DNA of 64,000 bases from Gonatopus flavifemur (Eukaryota > Arthropoda > Insecta > Hymenoptera > Dryinidae): positions 22,480,001 through 22,544,000 of the forward strand of contig JAFFJZ010000004.1 of assembly GCA_018340375.1 (NCBI GenBank), given 5' to 3'. The notes beneath the pieces are model-generated. The model saw only the letters and a list, made by a program, of their open reading frames with translations, did no database searches and was not told the origin of the DNA. Positions within the stretch are counted from its first letter, which is position 1; each line of letters starts with the position of its first letter. Below, in pieces: positions 44,857 to 56,857 of this stretch. The position numbers and the translations under genes were made by a program.

Positions 44857-47555
44857 CATGGTGTCTACTGGTCGGGAAAAGTCGGGAATTCGGGAATAGG
44901 TCGGGAATTCCGATAGGTCGGGAAAAAGTCGGGAATGAGTAATGAATTTCGAAAGTGTATCTCCTTTTTCTTGAAATTTCGATTTCCAAAAATAACCGAT
45001 CATTCTAATTATTCAGATGAGCTTGAAGTTTTTGATTTTTTTTGTGAGTGAGTCCACCTTTCTTGAATTCCTCGTATGTTTCATATGGATCTTTATTGTT
45101 TAAGGTTTCCCAGATAGCACAATGACTCTGAAAGCATTCGAAAAGAGTTCTCGAGAACCCTTGAGGAATCAATGGAATATCAGAGAATAATAACCCTGCT
45201 AAAAATTTCCTACGAACTTGAGAAATATCCTTAGATTTTGAGAAATATTCTCAGATTTTAAGAAATACTCTCCAATTTTCTGTCAAAGATTACTATCCTT
45301 TCAACCTGCATTTTTCTCCGGGATGCGGTAAAGCTCTACCGGTTGATATTATAGAACTTGAGAAGAATGTGTCTAGTTTTATCGTGAAATTTTTACAGAA
45401 GGAATATCAGTTATCCGAAGAAAAACGGTTCATATTTTTCCATATAATTGATACTTTTTCTATAGGAATTTTATGATAAAACCACATATATTTCTCTTGA
45501 ATTCTATAGAATACGATGAGAACCGATAGAGTTCTATCGTAAATTCACGATACACCATCGTGAATTTTCGGTTCAGAAATCTCATTGAAACCGATGGAAA
45601 AATTTTATCGTTGTCTGTGGGAAATTTTCAGCACGGCACTGGTTGTACAGTTGGAAGTGTTCCTGTTCAATTGAATCAGAGATCATATTACTACTATGTG
45701 CGTTTATTGAATGTTTCATGAAAATGACTTTAAGCTGTGTTATTCTCATAAATATCCCTACGATAATTTTCGATAATTTTAATTCCAGTCCTGATTTTGT
45801 GCATCCATTTGTTCAAGTTTCGATGATAATTCCTCTTTTTACTATCAACGGAATTTGTCAACTGATTCAAGGGTATTTAAGTGATGCAGGGTTCAGTTTT
45901 TTCTGACTTCATTCATTCAAAAAAGATGACACTCAACGTTAGATAAAGATAGAAGAAGCATCAGTTGAATGTTTTCAGAAGATTATTTATTTGGTCAGTG
46001 GCTATTCAGATGGAAACAAATTTTCCATCTCAACCAATAAGTCATACTCCAGCCAACACTACAACCTCGGGAACATGAAGCTTTAGGAACGTTCATTGAA
46101 TGTTCCTGGAGGTTTGCGAACTTTCCTTGAACGTTTGTTAAGGTTTATGTTCTCTTGGGGAATGCATACCCGAAGAAAAATAAGGAGTAATCCCTATTTA
46201 AATCGCGGTAGGTTTTACTCTAGCGCCCAGTCAATATATGGATGACTATTCTTGGAGTAAACGTTCTTTTATTGGAGTACTGTGTACCAATGTTCCAAAA
46301 AAATTCACTTTGTGAGGAATTAGCCGTACTAAAAATACCGTAGAAGCTACCAAAAAATTTGTATGTATGTGAAAATATCTTGCAAATCAGAATTCTTAAC
46401 CCTCATCCTGACAACACATTTTTGTATTTTTTTGACAGTGTATTTTTCTAAATATTTCATTACTAAAATCCTGAGACTATGATCTCGAATCTCATTGATT
46501 GGGTCTTCAAAAATGCGCATAGTTAGTTTGCCCTGAACATATCATTAAAACGATGTGATTTTCATTTCTCATTCAAAGTGAGTCTCGAAGACTCTAAAGT
46601 CAGGATGAGGGTTAAAGATATCCTACCGTTGTCTAGAAGATGTCCCATGCGACACAATCAGAACAATTGAAGAACTCCATTATTTTTCAAGAATAACGGA
46701 GTTCTCGAATTGTTCTGATTGTGTTGTATAAGACATCGTTTCACCCTTCAAATTACAAGGTACCTTCAAAACTTCTTTGTCTGCAAGAGTATTCGTGCTG
46801 TATTAAGTAATGATTAGGGCATATCTGAAATTTAGCTCTGGATATGAATTTGAGTTTCTTCATGATCTATTGATATGAAGAATCTAAATTATGAAAAATT
46901 TGTAACACTTGGGGGTAGTTATTCTGAAAATTCTCTCATAACCACCAGAGATCACTGAAAGAGAGCGGAAACTCATATTCAGGGTCTAATTCTGGTCATA
47001 CGATTGATTATTATGCATGTAAAATTTCCAGTGAACGCATGATTTATGAAAAAAAACTACGTAGGATTTGACATCATTTTTCCTGATGTTCGAAAGCCTT
47101 CGAGTATTTGCGTTGCTGATCTTGTACAAATCTAGTAAATAATGTACTGTGAGAAACTTTTTTGATTAATGACTATCTTTGCTCGTAAGCCAAGGATATT
47201 GAAAAATTCTAACTACGAGTACTCTCGATTCTCAGCAATTTTCACCATCAGTAATGGTGGACTTGCTAAATGTTAGTGGTTTCATTGTATAGCGAGTTAC
47301 TATCCTTCATGGTAAAAATTATTGAGAGTCGAAAGTGCTCGAGAGTCGAGTGAGCTCAAACTTGGAATTCTTCAATGTCCCTGACTGACGAACAAATATC
47401 ATAATTCATCAAAGATCATTCCTCTCAGTGTTGTTTACATGTTTTTTTGTGCACAAAATAATCAATCGCTGATATGTCGGGAAAATCTTGGAGAATTCTT
47501 GAAAAAGTCGGGAATAGGTCGGGAATTTCATTTCCAAAATTCAGTAGACACCATG
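44857..47555. mobile_element. 2.7-kb TIR element CATGGTGTCTACTG, with 6-bp target duplication
   Basis: CATGGTGTCTACTG at 44857-44870 is exactly inverted at 47542-47555. GGGCAA is duplicated at 44851-44856 and 47556-47561, as the uninterrupted F1 site proves. Sub-terminal tandem words GGTCGGGAA/AGTCGGGAATAGG occur at both ends. No transposase frame is recognised within it, so it seems non-autonomous. Internal parts may themselves be nested repeats (hairpin 46640-46737). Superfamily uncertain. Confidence 0.85.
46640..46737. repeat. 98-bp hairpin
   Basis: GATGTCCCATGCGACACAATC at the left pairs with its near complement ending GACATC at 46737; CAGAACAATT and GAACTCC arms also pair. Lies inside the CATGG element. 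Confidence 0.7.
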
Positions 47556-48573
47556 GGGCAAGGTCCGGTGAGTAAGGCGCGTGCTGAAGAATCTCCCAAC
47601 GGGATGACTCTATCGTTTCCTGGACCTGTTTTGCTTTGTGTGCTGGTGCATTGTCGTGCAGCAAAATCACCTTGTGTTGTCTTTGTTGGTATTCTGGTCG
47701 TTTTTCACGCAAAACTCGATCCAAATCGATCATCTGTTGTCGGTAGCGTTGAGTATTGACAGTTTCCCCAGGTTTCAGCAGCTCGTAGTAGATTACGCCC
47801 TTCTGATCCCACCAAACACACAGCATTGTCTTTCGTCCGTAGCGGTTTGGTCTTGCCGTCGATGTTGATGGTTCACCCGGAGTAACCCATGACTTTTTGC
47901 GCTTACGATTCTCGAAATATATCCACTTTTCATCGCCAGTCACAATTCGATGGAGAAATGACTTTCTTTGGAACCTGGCGAGCAGCATTTCGCATGATGT
48001 TTTGCGGTTTTCCTGCTGTCTTTCGTTGAGTTCGTGTGGAACCCATTTCCCCACCTTTTGTTTCTTTCCCATGGCTTTTGACCGAAGGGAGATGGCTTCT
48101 CGGGTCACCTTTAACTGATCCGCCAGTTGTTGTTGTGTTCGAGCGTCGTCTTCGTCCAACAAGGCTTGCAGGTCAGCGTCTTCAAACTTTTTCGGTGGTC
48201 TTCCACGTTCTACGTTCCTGACGTCAAAATTGCCACTTTTGAACCTTTTGAACCACTCGAAACACTGTGTTTTACCGAGAGCATGCTCACCAAACGCCTC
48301 CACAAGCATTCGATGCGATTCGGTTGCGGTTTTCTTCAGATGAAAACAGAAAAGTAGTGCTGTCCGCAAATCGTAATTTGTTGGCACAAAACTCGACATG
48401 TTTATCTCTAATAAACTAATGCTACTGAATGAAACTCGTGTTATTGTGAGTTGGAAATCTTTGTCGGATATCAATACAATAACAAAACACCGCTGACGTG
48501 ATGTGTCGGTAACTGCATCGACATCTAGCGCCACCTATGGGCAAATTCCGGTTTCATACTTACACACCTGGTA

Positions 48574-49044
48574 CTTTTCTTCAATACTACGAACTTCACA
48601 TAACGAACCACACAACGCAGGATAACTCTTCGATGTTTGAAGAACATAAAAGTAAAAGTCACAAATGGCTTGTATTCCTGCTTAAATAGAAAATTATTTT
48701 TGTCAAGAAGGTGACTTGCGTCCCTAAACATAAAAATTTGTCAACCCAAGTGGTCTTAACCTCGAAGACTGGAAAGTGAGTACGTTTCAATAAGATATTA
48801 TGATCGCTTTTGGCAATTTTTCAAATCAACATACGATGAAATAAGTCAGGCTGTTTAACATAATGCATCCTGCAAATCATTTTTTGTCATTGACGAAATG
48901 AAAGTTTCACATTAATGAAAAAATGTTTGAGTTCGCAAAACTGACAAACCCGTTGAGTGTATCGGCCAGGTGTTGATTTACATTTTCAACTCAAAAACGT
49001 ATGTTTTCTTGGCAATTAATAAAAATCAAAACGGATAATAAAAC
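48574..49044. other. Unassigned stretch
   Basis: No gene recognised; it leads up to the helix-turn-helix fragment at 49045 and may belong to the same element. Confidence 0.3.
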
Positions 49045-49200
49045 ATGTATGTTTTGAAGGAAATGGCATCTGAAAGATTACAATATTCTATGGACGATCT
49101 GAAAAAAGCTATTGCTGCTGTACAAAATGGATTATCCATACGACAAGCACGCGAATCATTCAATGTTCCACGATCGACTCTACAAGATAAAAAATTTTAA
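49045..49200 (+). pseudogene. Pipsqueak/pogo-type helix-turn-helix fragment
   Basis: The 51-codon frame reads MYVLKEMASERLQYSMDDLK then AIAAVQNGLSIRQARESFNV and PRSTLQDKKF before TAA. This matches the HTH_psq fold ('YxxedLxxAxxavxxGxxSixxAaxxfxvPrsTLxdk'), found at the start of pogo/Tigger-like transposases and of some insect transcription factors. Nothing similar to a DDE domain follows, so it is a truncated transposase or an isolated exon; I favour the former. Confidence 0.68.
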
Positions 49201-49324
49201 TAAAATTGATTGATTTTATTATGATTAAAAAAATTTTAATGGTAACGAAAAATGGAAATAGACAGCCAAATAGTCCATCCTGCATCAATACATTTCATTA
49301 TATTCCAATAAGAAATGTATTCAT

Positions 49325-49835
49325 GACATGGGATGGATCATGCACATAAGAATTGTACACTTATTTATTATGCACATAAAAAAATTGAATTAAATGTGTT
49401 CACATATTAATTTTAGTTTATCCTAATACGTTTGATAAATGTGCACTGATAGTCGTGCACAGTGAATTGTACACATGAAAAAAAATGAGAAATATAAAAT
49501 GTAAGATTGTGCACCTTACATTTTGCACCTTTGGGAATATTCAATATTACTTTTTATGCGCAAGTAATCATGCACAAAATTTTTATTCACAAAAACTTGC
49601 GCATAAAAAACAATATTAAATATTCCCAAAGGTGCAAAATGTAAGGTGCACAATCTTACATTTTATATTTTTCATTTTTTTTCATGTGTACAATTCACTG
49701 TGCACGACTATCAGTGCACATTTATCAAACGTATTAGGAACAACTAAAATCAATATGCGAACAAATTTAATTCAATTTTTTTATGTGCATAATAAATGAG
49801 TGCACAATTCTTATGTGCATGATCCATCCCATGTC
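49325..49835. mobile_element. 511-bp near-perfect palindrome with 8-bp target duplication
   Basis: Arms of about 240 bp, from GACATGGGATGGATCATGCA at the left, are inverted almost without mismatch to 49835; the centre is near 49580. GTATTCAT is duplicated at 49317-49324 and 49836-49843. The arms carry many GTGCAC/TGCAC words and poly-A/T runs, and no ORF. An 8-bp duplication fits hAT or P-type transposition, but the GACATGGG terminus matches neither signature I know. Confidence 0.88.
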
Positions 49836-49843
49836 GTATTCAT

Positions 49844-52483
49844 CAATTGCCGGCTGAAAACCCCATCACATGGTGGCTGGAATGATCAGCAACCGGCCGA
49901 TATTCGCATCATCAGAGAACCTTTTATTCTGGCGATTACTAAAAATAAATCTGTGTATTCAGAGTTCATTTAAATAGATATTCTGTTATGATAATGTATA
50001 AGAAATCACACTATAATCTTGAATGATCAGAATATTCAACTGAGTATTCAAAATTCTTGATGGACGAGGAAGTGTCCTTAAGTGATCGATAAAACCCACA
50101 TTTATCTCAGCAGTTGTTGTGTATACCCACAACAACTGAGAAATGCTTTGCCAAGCTTGGTATACTCTTCTGCCAATGTTAATTATTATTGAAAAGGAAA
50201 TATTTGAAAATGATGAAATAAAAGTGAATAAAGAATGAAAGGTAAATCAAAAAGAGAATACTTTGATAGTAATACACCATAGTTCAACAAGTGTGGTTAC
50301 TCAATATCGATCTTAACTTCCAACTAGGATATCGTGAATCGTTGTGAAATTGACTTTGCCCTTCTAAACTAAAAAGTAACCTCAAACTTTGACGAATCTA
50401 ATACTATAATGGGATAATATGGTGAATATGTTATATATTCGTTTTTGATAGGATTCTACCGTTGTAATGCTAGGGGAATGTTTTGATGATTGAGACGATT
50501 AACGTATATTATCAGAATACGTACGAGAGTATACAACGAAAGCAGGATCTACGAGCACCCTGGATGGGATTCAAGTTAATTTGTCGGTTGGTCGGTCGGT
50601 CAACGATTCGTAGTACCCGCGGGATTTCACGGTATTTCGAAATCGGCGCGTTCGCATTAGACACGCTGTGGTAAGGGTACAATGTGGTTAATGGTGTGAC
50701 ACGTTACTCTCTCTCTCTCTTCCTTCCTTTCTCTATCGTTAGTATGTCTCTTCTGTTTTCTTACGTGCTTATATGATTCATGTGTGATTTATGTCGGTAA
50801 TAACGAGAAAGAGCCCCGCAGGGTACGACGAAGGAACACAAGAGATACGAGGAACGTGCTCAAAAGATACCGTATTTCCTCACGTGATTTTCCTCTTATT
50901 TTTCAAACGTCTTTTGTTCTCGTTATTTCTTTCCTTGCAGTTTTTTTTCTTTAATTTTTATCGGTCTTCGCTTTTTATCTTCTCTTATATTTCATTTATT
51001 GATTTTGAGTTGGCAAGATGAGAATTTGACGCTCCAATGTTCTCTGGAATTCAAGTTGCGATACGGTGGTCTGTGGAGACAGTGTACAATGATGTATAGG
51101 TTCATTGTAAAGAGAATCGGTGAATTTGAAGAGAAATTCTTCGATAACTCAGACAGCTATTAATGTGGAGAAAAACTCGAAAAAATGACCAACATTTTGG
51201 AATTTATACCGAAAGGAATTGTAAATATACCAAGTTTTCAGGAATTCTACCAAAAAATTTGGAAAGATTTTATCTTCTGTGATTGGGACTAGTGCTTTCC
51301 GACAAATTTTTTGTCACAGTTTCCGAACGATGTGGATTATTTTTGAATTTTTTCACTCTGAGTGGTAATCGGTCAGCTTACAAGCACTGAGAAAAAGGAT
51401 TTAATTGAATATTGGACAGCTAGGAACTTTACTGACATAAAAATTTTTAGTTTCCGCTAATGGTGACAATAGAATATGGCTTGGCGCAATGTTGACAGAC
51501 AAGGCTTGGCAATCTATAAATATCCAATGGTGATCAACAACGAATATAATGTTGCACCTATATCGTTGTTCAACGAATTTCGGTTGTCAGCCTACAATGG
51601 TAATTGATTCACAATTCCGCCAGGTTTGGCGTTTGCTAGGTTCATCCTTGGTCCAACATTGACCGAACGATAGAGTCTATTGGAAGTGAGGATCATTTGA
51701 AACGTGGTTGAATATTGCCACAAATTTTGATCTAGTTTCGATAAAAATTACTCCCCAATGTAGCGCCGATCATTGGTAATAGCATGGCTCAATATTGGGC
51801 ATGCTCCTGAATTTGAACTTTTGACGGCTGAATTGCTAGCTAAGTTACCGATCGAGTGTTTCTCGCGAGTAGTAAGAGATGTATACAAGGAATATATGGG
51901 ACTCAAATAGTTCTCTGGAAAAACAGTCAATCGTTCTTTGTTACAGGTTACACCAGAGGGTTCCTACCGCTGATCTACATTTTGTATACTTCTCATGGCA
52001 AAGTTTAGCGACAAAAACACCGAGTTGTTCACAGATAAATTAGAAAAACACAATAAAATCCCAAATAACATATATTGGAAATTGTGAAATACGCATACTT
52101 TTTATATATTTTTGGGTTAATTATTTTTCACAGTTTCATCATTGGCGCAACATTGATGAACAAATTTCTCTATTGTTTGCCACCTCTGTACAACTGATGG
52201 GGCTTCAATGGAGAAACACATTGATAAATCGTGAAATTATGTCTTCATTTCAGTGTTGCGCCATGCTTGGTTGCCAAGTCTCGCTCATGGTTTATCTACA
52301 TCGCGTTATGCTACCGCCAATGGTAAATTTCTGTACGGGTAGCTACTTTAAATAAGAATTCAATTGAACTAAAATACATTTTACTTGCCACAGCTAAAAT
52401 TTCCATTTACATTGAATCAACTAACTGTTTTATTCATATTTCAGATAATTAGACTTTCATTTACCCAACTAAAATTCAGGTCG
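49844..52483. other. Unassigned stretch
   Basis: No gene recognised. A (CT)n microsatellite lies at about 50707-50726 followed by pyrimidine-rich sequence. Scattered 'TTGGC' words around 51480-51700 and 52140-52330 hint at old repeats. Confidence 0.35.
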
Positions 52484-52485
52484 TA

Positions 52486-53723
52486 TTAGGTGTGCAAGTT
52501 AAAACTCGACTTTTTTCTGTCAAATTTTCAAAAATTATCAATTAAAATATTCGCCGTTATTATCTACAGTCTTTTGCCATTTATCGGGTAGTGGATGAAT
52601 GCCTTCACGATAGAAACTTGGTGGTTTTGAAACAAAATAGTTATCCAGCCATTTCCGGACATCTTCGATATTCATGAACTCCTTCAAATATGACGACATT
52701 GATCTAAATAAGTGATAATCAGAAGGAGCTAAGTCTGGTGAATATGCCGTATGAGGTACAACTTCCCAGCCTAAATTGAAGATGAGTTCCTGGGTCGGTT
52801 TTACTGTATGTGGACGTGCATTATCATGCAGCCGCATCACTTTCCGCCTTCCTTGCCCCGTAAATGGTTTTTTTTCCTCCAGAGCACTACTTCCTTTGGT
52901 CAGCTGGGCCCGGTAACGCTCAGCTGTAATAGTTTGGCGAGGTTCGAGAAGCTCGTAGTGAATGATTCCTTTCCAATCCCACCAGACATAGAGTAAAACT
53001 TTCTTTGCATGGATATTCGATTTTTCAACTGATGTAGATGGCTGGCCCGGATCAACTCATGTTTTTCTACGTTTAGGGTTGTCGTACAAAATCCATTTTC
53101 CATCACTCGTAATGATTTTATGCAGAAAATTCTTCTTCTTGAACCGGGAAAGCAAATTCATGCAAATTGCAACTCTTTGTCTTTTATTTTCTACCGTCAA
53201 TTTATGAGGAGCCCATTTTCCTTCCTCCTGTATTTCTCGCAATGCATGCAATCGAAGTGAAATTGCTTGACGAGTAACTCCTAACTGTTCTGCAAGCTCT
53301 TCTTGAGCTTGACATGGATTTTCATTCGGTAAAACTTCAAGTTCTTCATCCTCAAATTTTTTGATTGCACCTGGACGTGGCTCGTCCTCAAAACTGAAAT
53401 CTCCATTACGAAATCTTGTAAACCACTTTTTCATTGTGGAATGGCTCACAGAATGTTGACCCAATGTCTCATTAATCAAACCCATAGCTTGAGCAGCATT
53501 TTTTATTTCATTTGGAAACAGAATAGAATACAATGTCGTAAATGTTGCTTATCGAAATCCATCTCATAAAATTGATACACAGGAAATTACTACTCGAAAA
53601 TGACTGATATGACAACTGCAATTCCCACGCTACATATATCCAAAATGGCGGACGAATTGAATGCGTTCAAATACTTTGTTTCATGGAACCAACTTGAAGC
53701 CGAGTTTCAACTTCCTCACCTGA
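52486..53723 (-). mobile_element. Mariner-type transposon A2
   Basis: TIRs AGGTGTGCAAGTTAAAACTC (left, from 52488) and AGCCGAGTTTCAACTTCCTC (right, complement) with TA at 52484-52485 and 53724-53725. Same family as A1. 1.24 kb. Confidence 0.93.
52538..53562 (-). pseudogene. Mariner A2 transposase
   Basis: A start like A1's (MDFDKQHLRH) is followed by a 2-nt insertion at about 53515. The rest is one open frame with a single TGA at 53057-53059 (Trp in A1). Motifs: MKKWFTRFRNGDFSFEDEPR, KWAPHKL, ITSDGKWILYDNP (Asp with Gly for the usual Glu next to it), HDNARPH and APSDYHLF. Ends NNGEYFN, so it shows the tail missing from A1. Confidence 0.9.
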
Positions 53724-53787
53724 TATGACTGAATTTTATTGGCCGCAGGAAGGTGAATTCATGCTCACTCTCCTCGACATTATGCAT

Positions 53788-53884
53788 TTTACACGGAAAA
53801 AAATTGAGCTGCAGCAGCCTATAGGGTATACGTGTTCGTACTAACCACTTGGGTAATGCAGCAAAATTATTTGTTCCGTGTAAA
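53788..53884. mobile_element. TA-CACGG family MITE, short member
   Basis: TTTACACGGAAAAAAATTG at the left, AATTATTTGTTCCGTGTAAA at the right; 97 bp with CTGCAGCAG inside. Directly follows mariner A2. Confidence 0.68.
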
Positions 53885-53989
53885 TGAGGCTCGCATAATA
53901 ATAATCGACTTCTAGCTCGTGCCAGTAGCGTCTCAACAGCCTAATTTCGACACGCTCTGCTTACAATTTTGTATTTTGCATAGTGTTCG

Positions 53990-54420
53990 CCTCGCATGTA
54001 AATTTGTCACTTGAACGGTGCTCGCTTTCCTCGCACTTTTCTCAGCCGCTTCGGGCTCGCTTCGCTCGCAATTTTGTATATTGTGCGATGCTCGCTTCGC
54101 TCGCATTTTTATAATCCGATCCTGGCTCGCTTCGCTCGCATCTTTTCCAACCAGTTCAAGCTCGCTCCGCTCGCAATTTCATATTACAGACAGTACTCGC
54201 TTCGCTCGCACCCTCCCAACCAATTCAGACTCGCTTCGCTCGCAAATTTGTACCTTGAACGGTGCTCGCTTCGCTCGCACCCTCCCGACCGATTCAGACT
54301 CGCTCCGCTCGCAAATTTGTATCTTGAACGGTGCTCGCTTCGCTCGCATCCTTCTCAGCCAATTCAGGCTCGCTTCGCTCGCAAATTTGTATCCTCAACG
54401 GTGCTCGCTTCGCTCGCATG
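53990..54420. repeat. Tandem array on the core GCTCGCTTCGCTCGC
   Basis: Eleven near-identical cores occur at about 35-bp intervals from 54050, with degenerate ones before. From 54190 the spacers alternate between AAATTTGTATCTTGAACGGT-like and CCCTCCCGACCGATTCAGA-like sequence, giving a 70-bp higher-order unit. The array is open in more than one frame only because the repeat lacks stops. It is far more GC-rich than its flanks. Confidence 0.88.
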
Positions 54421-56122
54421 CCGTGAAAACCCGCTCGTTCATCATATACTAGGTAACAAATGACTGATCCATACCGATGTTTTCAAATGTGCCCTCTCGA
54501 GAGAGATTAAAATGTCAATACTCGTGGATGATCACTGATGTTTGTACACATTCGAATACTGTGACTGTTCATATACATCCATCAATATTTGCACAGTGAA
54601 ATTCATGATGCGACCAAAAGTTTTGATCAAAAGACGACACTTGAATGACAGTGTGAGTAGTAAATATTCTTCACAAATGAATGAATGATCCAATGTACTC
54701 GAAAAGAGAGTATGAAAACTGATATGTCAACACCACGTTCGAACCTATTCAGGAACTAAACATGAGTATTTCGATTCTGAAATGTAAAACCTCTAATCAT
54801 CGTCATATGGACGAATTATCGATCGAAGCTCGCGATTCTTTAGAAAATAATGAGCCAGTATTTTCCTGTATTATTTGTCACAGGATGATATAACGTTTGA
54901 AAGCTGTTGTCATTCTCTGTCCTCTCTTTTGTCATACGCGTACACATTGACAAACACGTCGGAGGAACGACGGGAATGGTGAAATCAATTATTTATCGTT
55001 ACGATTAGCTTGACAGTACGAGAGTGAGGGAAGAGACAGTAGAGGGTCGTAGAGAACTTTCTCAGCATAACCTGTTGCTTCAACGACGAATTTATCGTCT
55101 GCGTTGCCAGCCCATCGATGAATATTTCACCGTATGATCGTCAACGAATCTTGAAAACATCAAATTCAGTTCAGTAGTCTGGACATTAACGGTATTGGAT
55201 TTTTCCCTTCATCTTTGCCATCCGTTTGGTTCCGATTCTTCTTCTTCTTTTTCTTATCATATTCAACTTCGTATTTTTCAATCGATAATGAGTGTTTTCT
55301 ATATTTTCTGTTGCAGGTGAGAGAACGAGTTTTTTGCTGATCCGAGAAGAGTGGATTTGTGAGTAATTAATACTGTGAAAGTTGCCTCGAAGGAAGGAAA
55401 GAAAGCCTGCTTTTGTTGTTCACAAAAGTTCAAAAATGGAAGGAGAATGATCGACGATCCTTATATCAACATTCAACTGTCATCACATATTTCCCTGGCT
55501 CACTCTTTCAAAAAAATAGTCGGAACAACTCGTTTATCATGCTCCTTATAAATTAAAGCGAGAAAGAACTATGATTCCTCATGGAATCTGCTGATTTGGA
55601 GCATTGTAATCCCTGAAGCATCTGCTCATGGACATTCTCGTTTATGATCTTCTCATTTTCGTCCCTGTTTGCCGAAATACCAATTTGAGGTGCAATTTTA
55701 ACGATTTGTTCATTGATTCAATGGAATCTACCGTTTTTTGAGTCATTTACAAATTACTCGCTATCCCGCGTGGAAATACCAAACTGTGAGGATCCATGAG
55801 GCTGGAACCGCCACAGAACCAAATCGGGAAAGTAACTATGGGATAATTAGGTGCTATTTAACTGCTCGCGATCTGAACCATTTCGAATTTTCTTTCCATC
55901 GTGAGTCTCCAGATTAGAGGTGAGAATTATTTATGGAAGATGAAATCATGAATAGTGGAGGGTGATTCCGGAAAACTATTGGAGTTGAAGTTGGCTACTG
56001 AGTGAGTACTCGCGAACTAGAGGATTTCCGATTTGCCTGCGGTACAGGTTTTCGGGTTGGACCCGGTCAGATATGGTAGGAGGGAGGATGGAGAGCTTCA
56101 ACTCCCGAACACCTCAGATAAC
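54421..56122. other. Unassigned stretch
   Basis: No gene recognised. 55855-55985 resembles 23160-23280, so part of this is an old dispersed repeat. Confidence 0.35.
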
Positions 56123-56719
56123 CCGTGAAAAAATTGTTCAAGTCTGATTAGGCGTGTGCAGGCCTAATCATGGACATTTTTCGGCGAAATCATGCGTTTT
56201 CAATACTGACTGCACGTAATTGGGCCTGAATACGCCTGGACGTTCATTTTTTAGCTCCTCAATCACTAAAAAGGCTTCAATTTTGTACCCATTCTTGCAT
56301 GTGATCATGCAAAGTCCCACCGACTGAGAAGTATTTATACAAAATGAGGCTGTGTTGATTTTTTTTATCACGAATACACATGCTTTATAGTGCTGAATCG
56401 GCCCCGAAGCATGCGCGTACGTCTAATCACGCGTGATCATGCCGGAGACCTGGAAACTAGGGAATAGAAACGGCATAAGCATAATAAATAGAAATGCTTG
56501 ATAATAAATTAGTGTTCAATAAAATTGTCAGTTACATTTCTTATAGAAAACTTGTTGCTTTTGTATGAATTCCTCATGCATAATGGAGCATAATCAAGCA
56601 TGATCGGGCGTGATTGAGCATGATCAGTCCTCATCACGTGGGTACAAAATTGAGGCCTGACTACGGCTGATCACACCTGATGAATGAAGCCTGAACAGGC
56701 GTGAAGAATTTTTTCATGG
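56123..56719. mobile_element. About 600-bp element with CCRTGAAAAAATT termini
   Basis: CCGTGAAAAAATTGTTCA at the left and TGAAGAATTTTTTCATGG at the right are inverted with few mismatches. Inside, words such as GATCAGGCGTG, GCGTGATCATGC and CGTGATTGAGCATGATC repeat. Non-coding. Confidence 0.65.
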
Positions 56720-56741
56720 AAACCAAATTCTTTGGCGATTG

Positions 56742-56815
56742 ATTTTGTGGGATTCGAACTCACAAAAGCTGCCAGCCTGAACTGTGCTTTTTTCAACTGA
56801 GCTATATACTTCTTC
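56742..56815 (-). ncRNA. tRNA-like sequence with Pol III A and B boxes
   Basis: The minus strand reads TATAGCTCAGTTGA (A-box consensus TRGYNNANNNG) and, 30 bp on, GAGTTCGAATCCCAC (B box), with a T-arm stem TTTTGTG/CACAAAA. The D and anticodon arms pair poorly and no confident anticodon can be assigned. It may be a tRNA pseudogene or a tRNA-derived SINE head. It stands between two MITEs. Confidence 0.5.
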
Positions 56816-56857
56816 GACAAAGATAATTCGCTTGGGGTATTCATTTACCCAGTTTCC

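Larger units (their letters stand above)
44657..48399 (-). pseudogene. Mariner F2 transposase, interrupted in the third catalytic motif
   Basis: The frame is open from MSSFVPTNYDLRTALLFCFH at 48399 through TGDEKW and LLHDNAPAH to SPDLAP at 47556. It resumes after the insertion as SDYYLFASMGHALAEQRFTS and ends DGQYFE at 44657. It has no other stop or frameshift that I can see, and carries CAA where F1 has its stop. The insertion separates the two halves between Pro and the third catalytic Asp motif. Confidence 0.92.
44581..48571 (-). mobile_element. Mariner-type transposon F2, split by a 2.7-kb element
   Basis: CCAGGTGTGTAAGTATGAAA at the left is inverted at the right end (48571). TA lies at 44579-44580 and 48572-48573. 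Removing the insertion (44857-47555 plus one target copy) leaves about 1.29 kb, the same size as F1 without its insertion. Similarity to F1 is high through coding and non-coding parts. Confidence 0.93.

Noticed and set aside
53990..54420. Possible CRISPR array
   Set aside because: Spacers are themselves repeated in two types and the genome is eukaryotic; this is a satellite-like tandem array.
54011..54463. Two overlapping open frames of about 145-150 codons
   Set aside because: They arise because the GCTCGC tandem repeat has no stops; both read repeated SLRS/ARFAR units.
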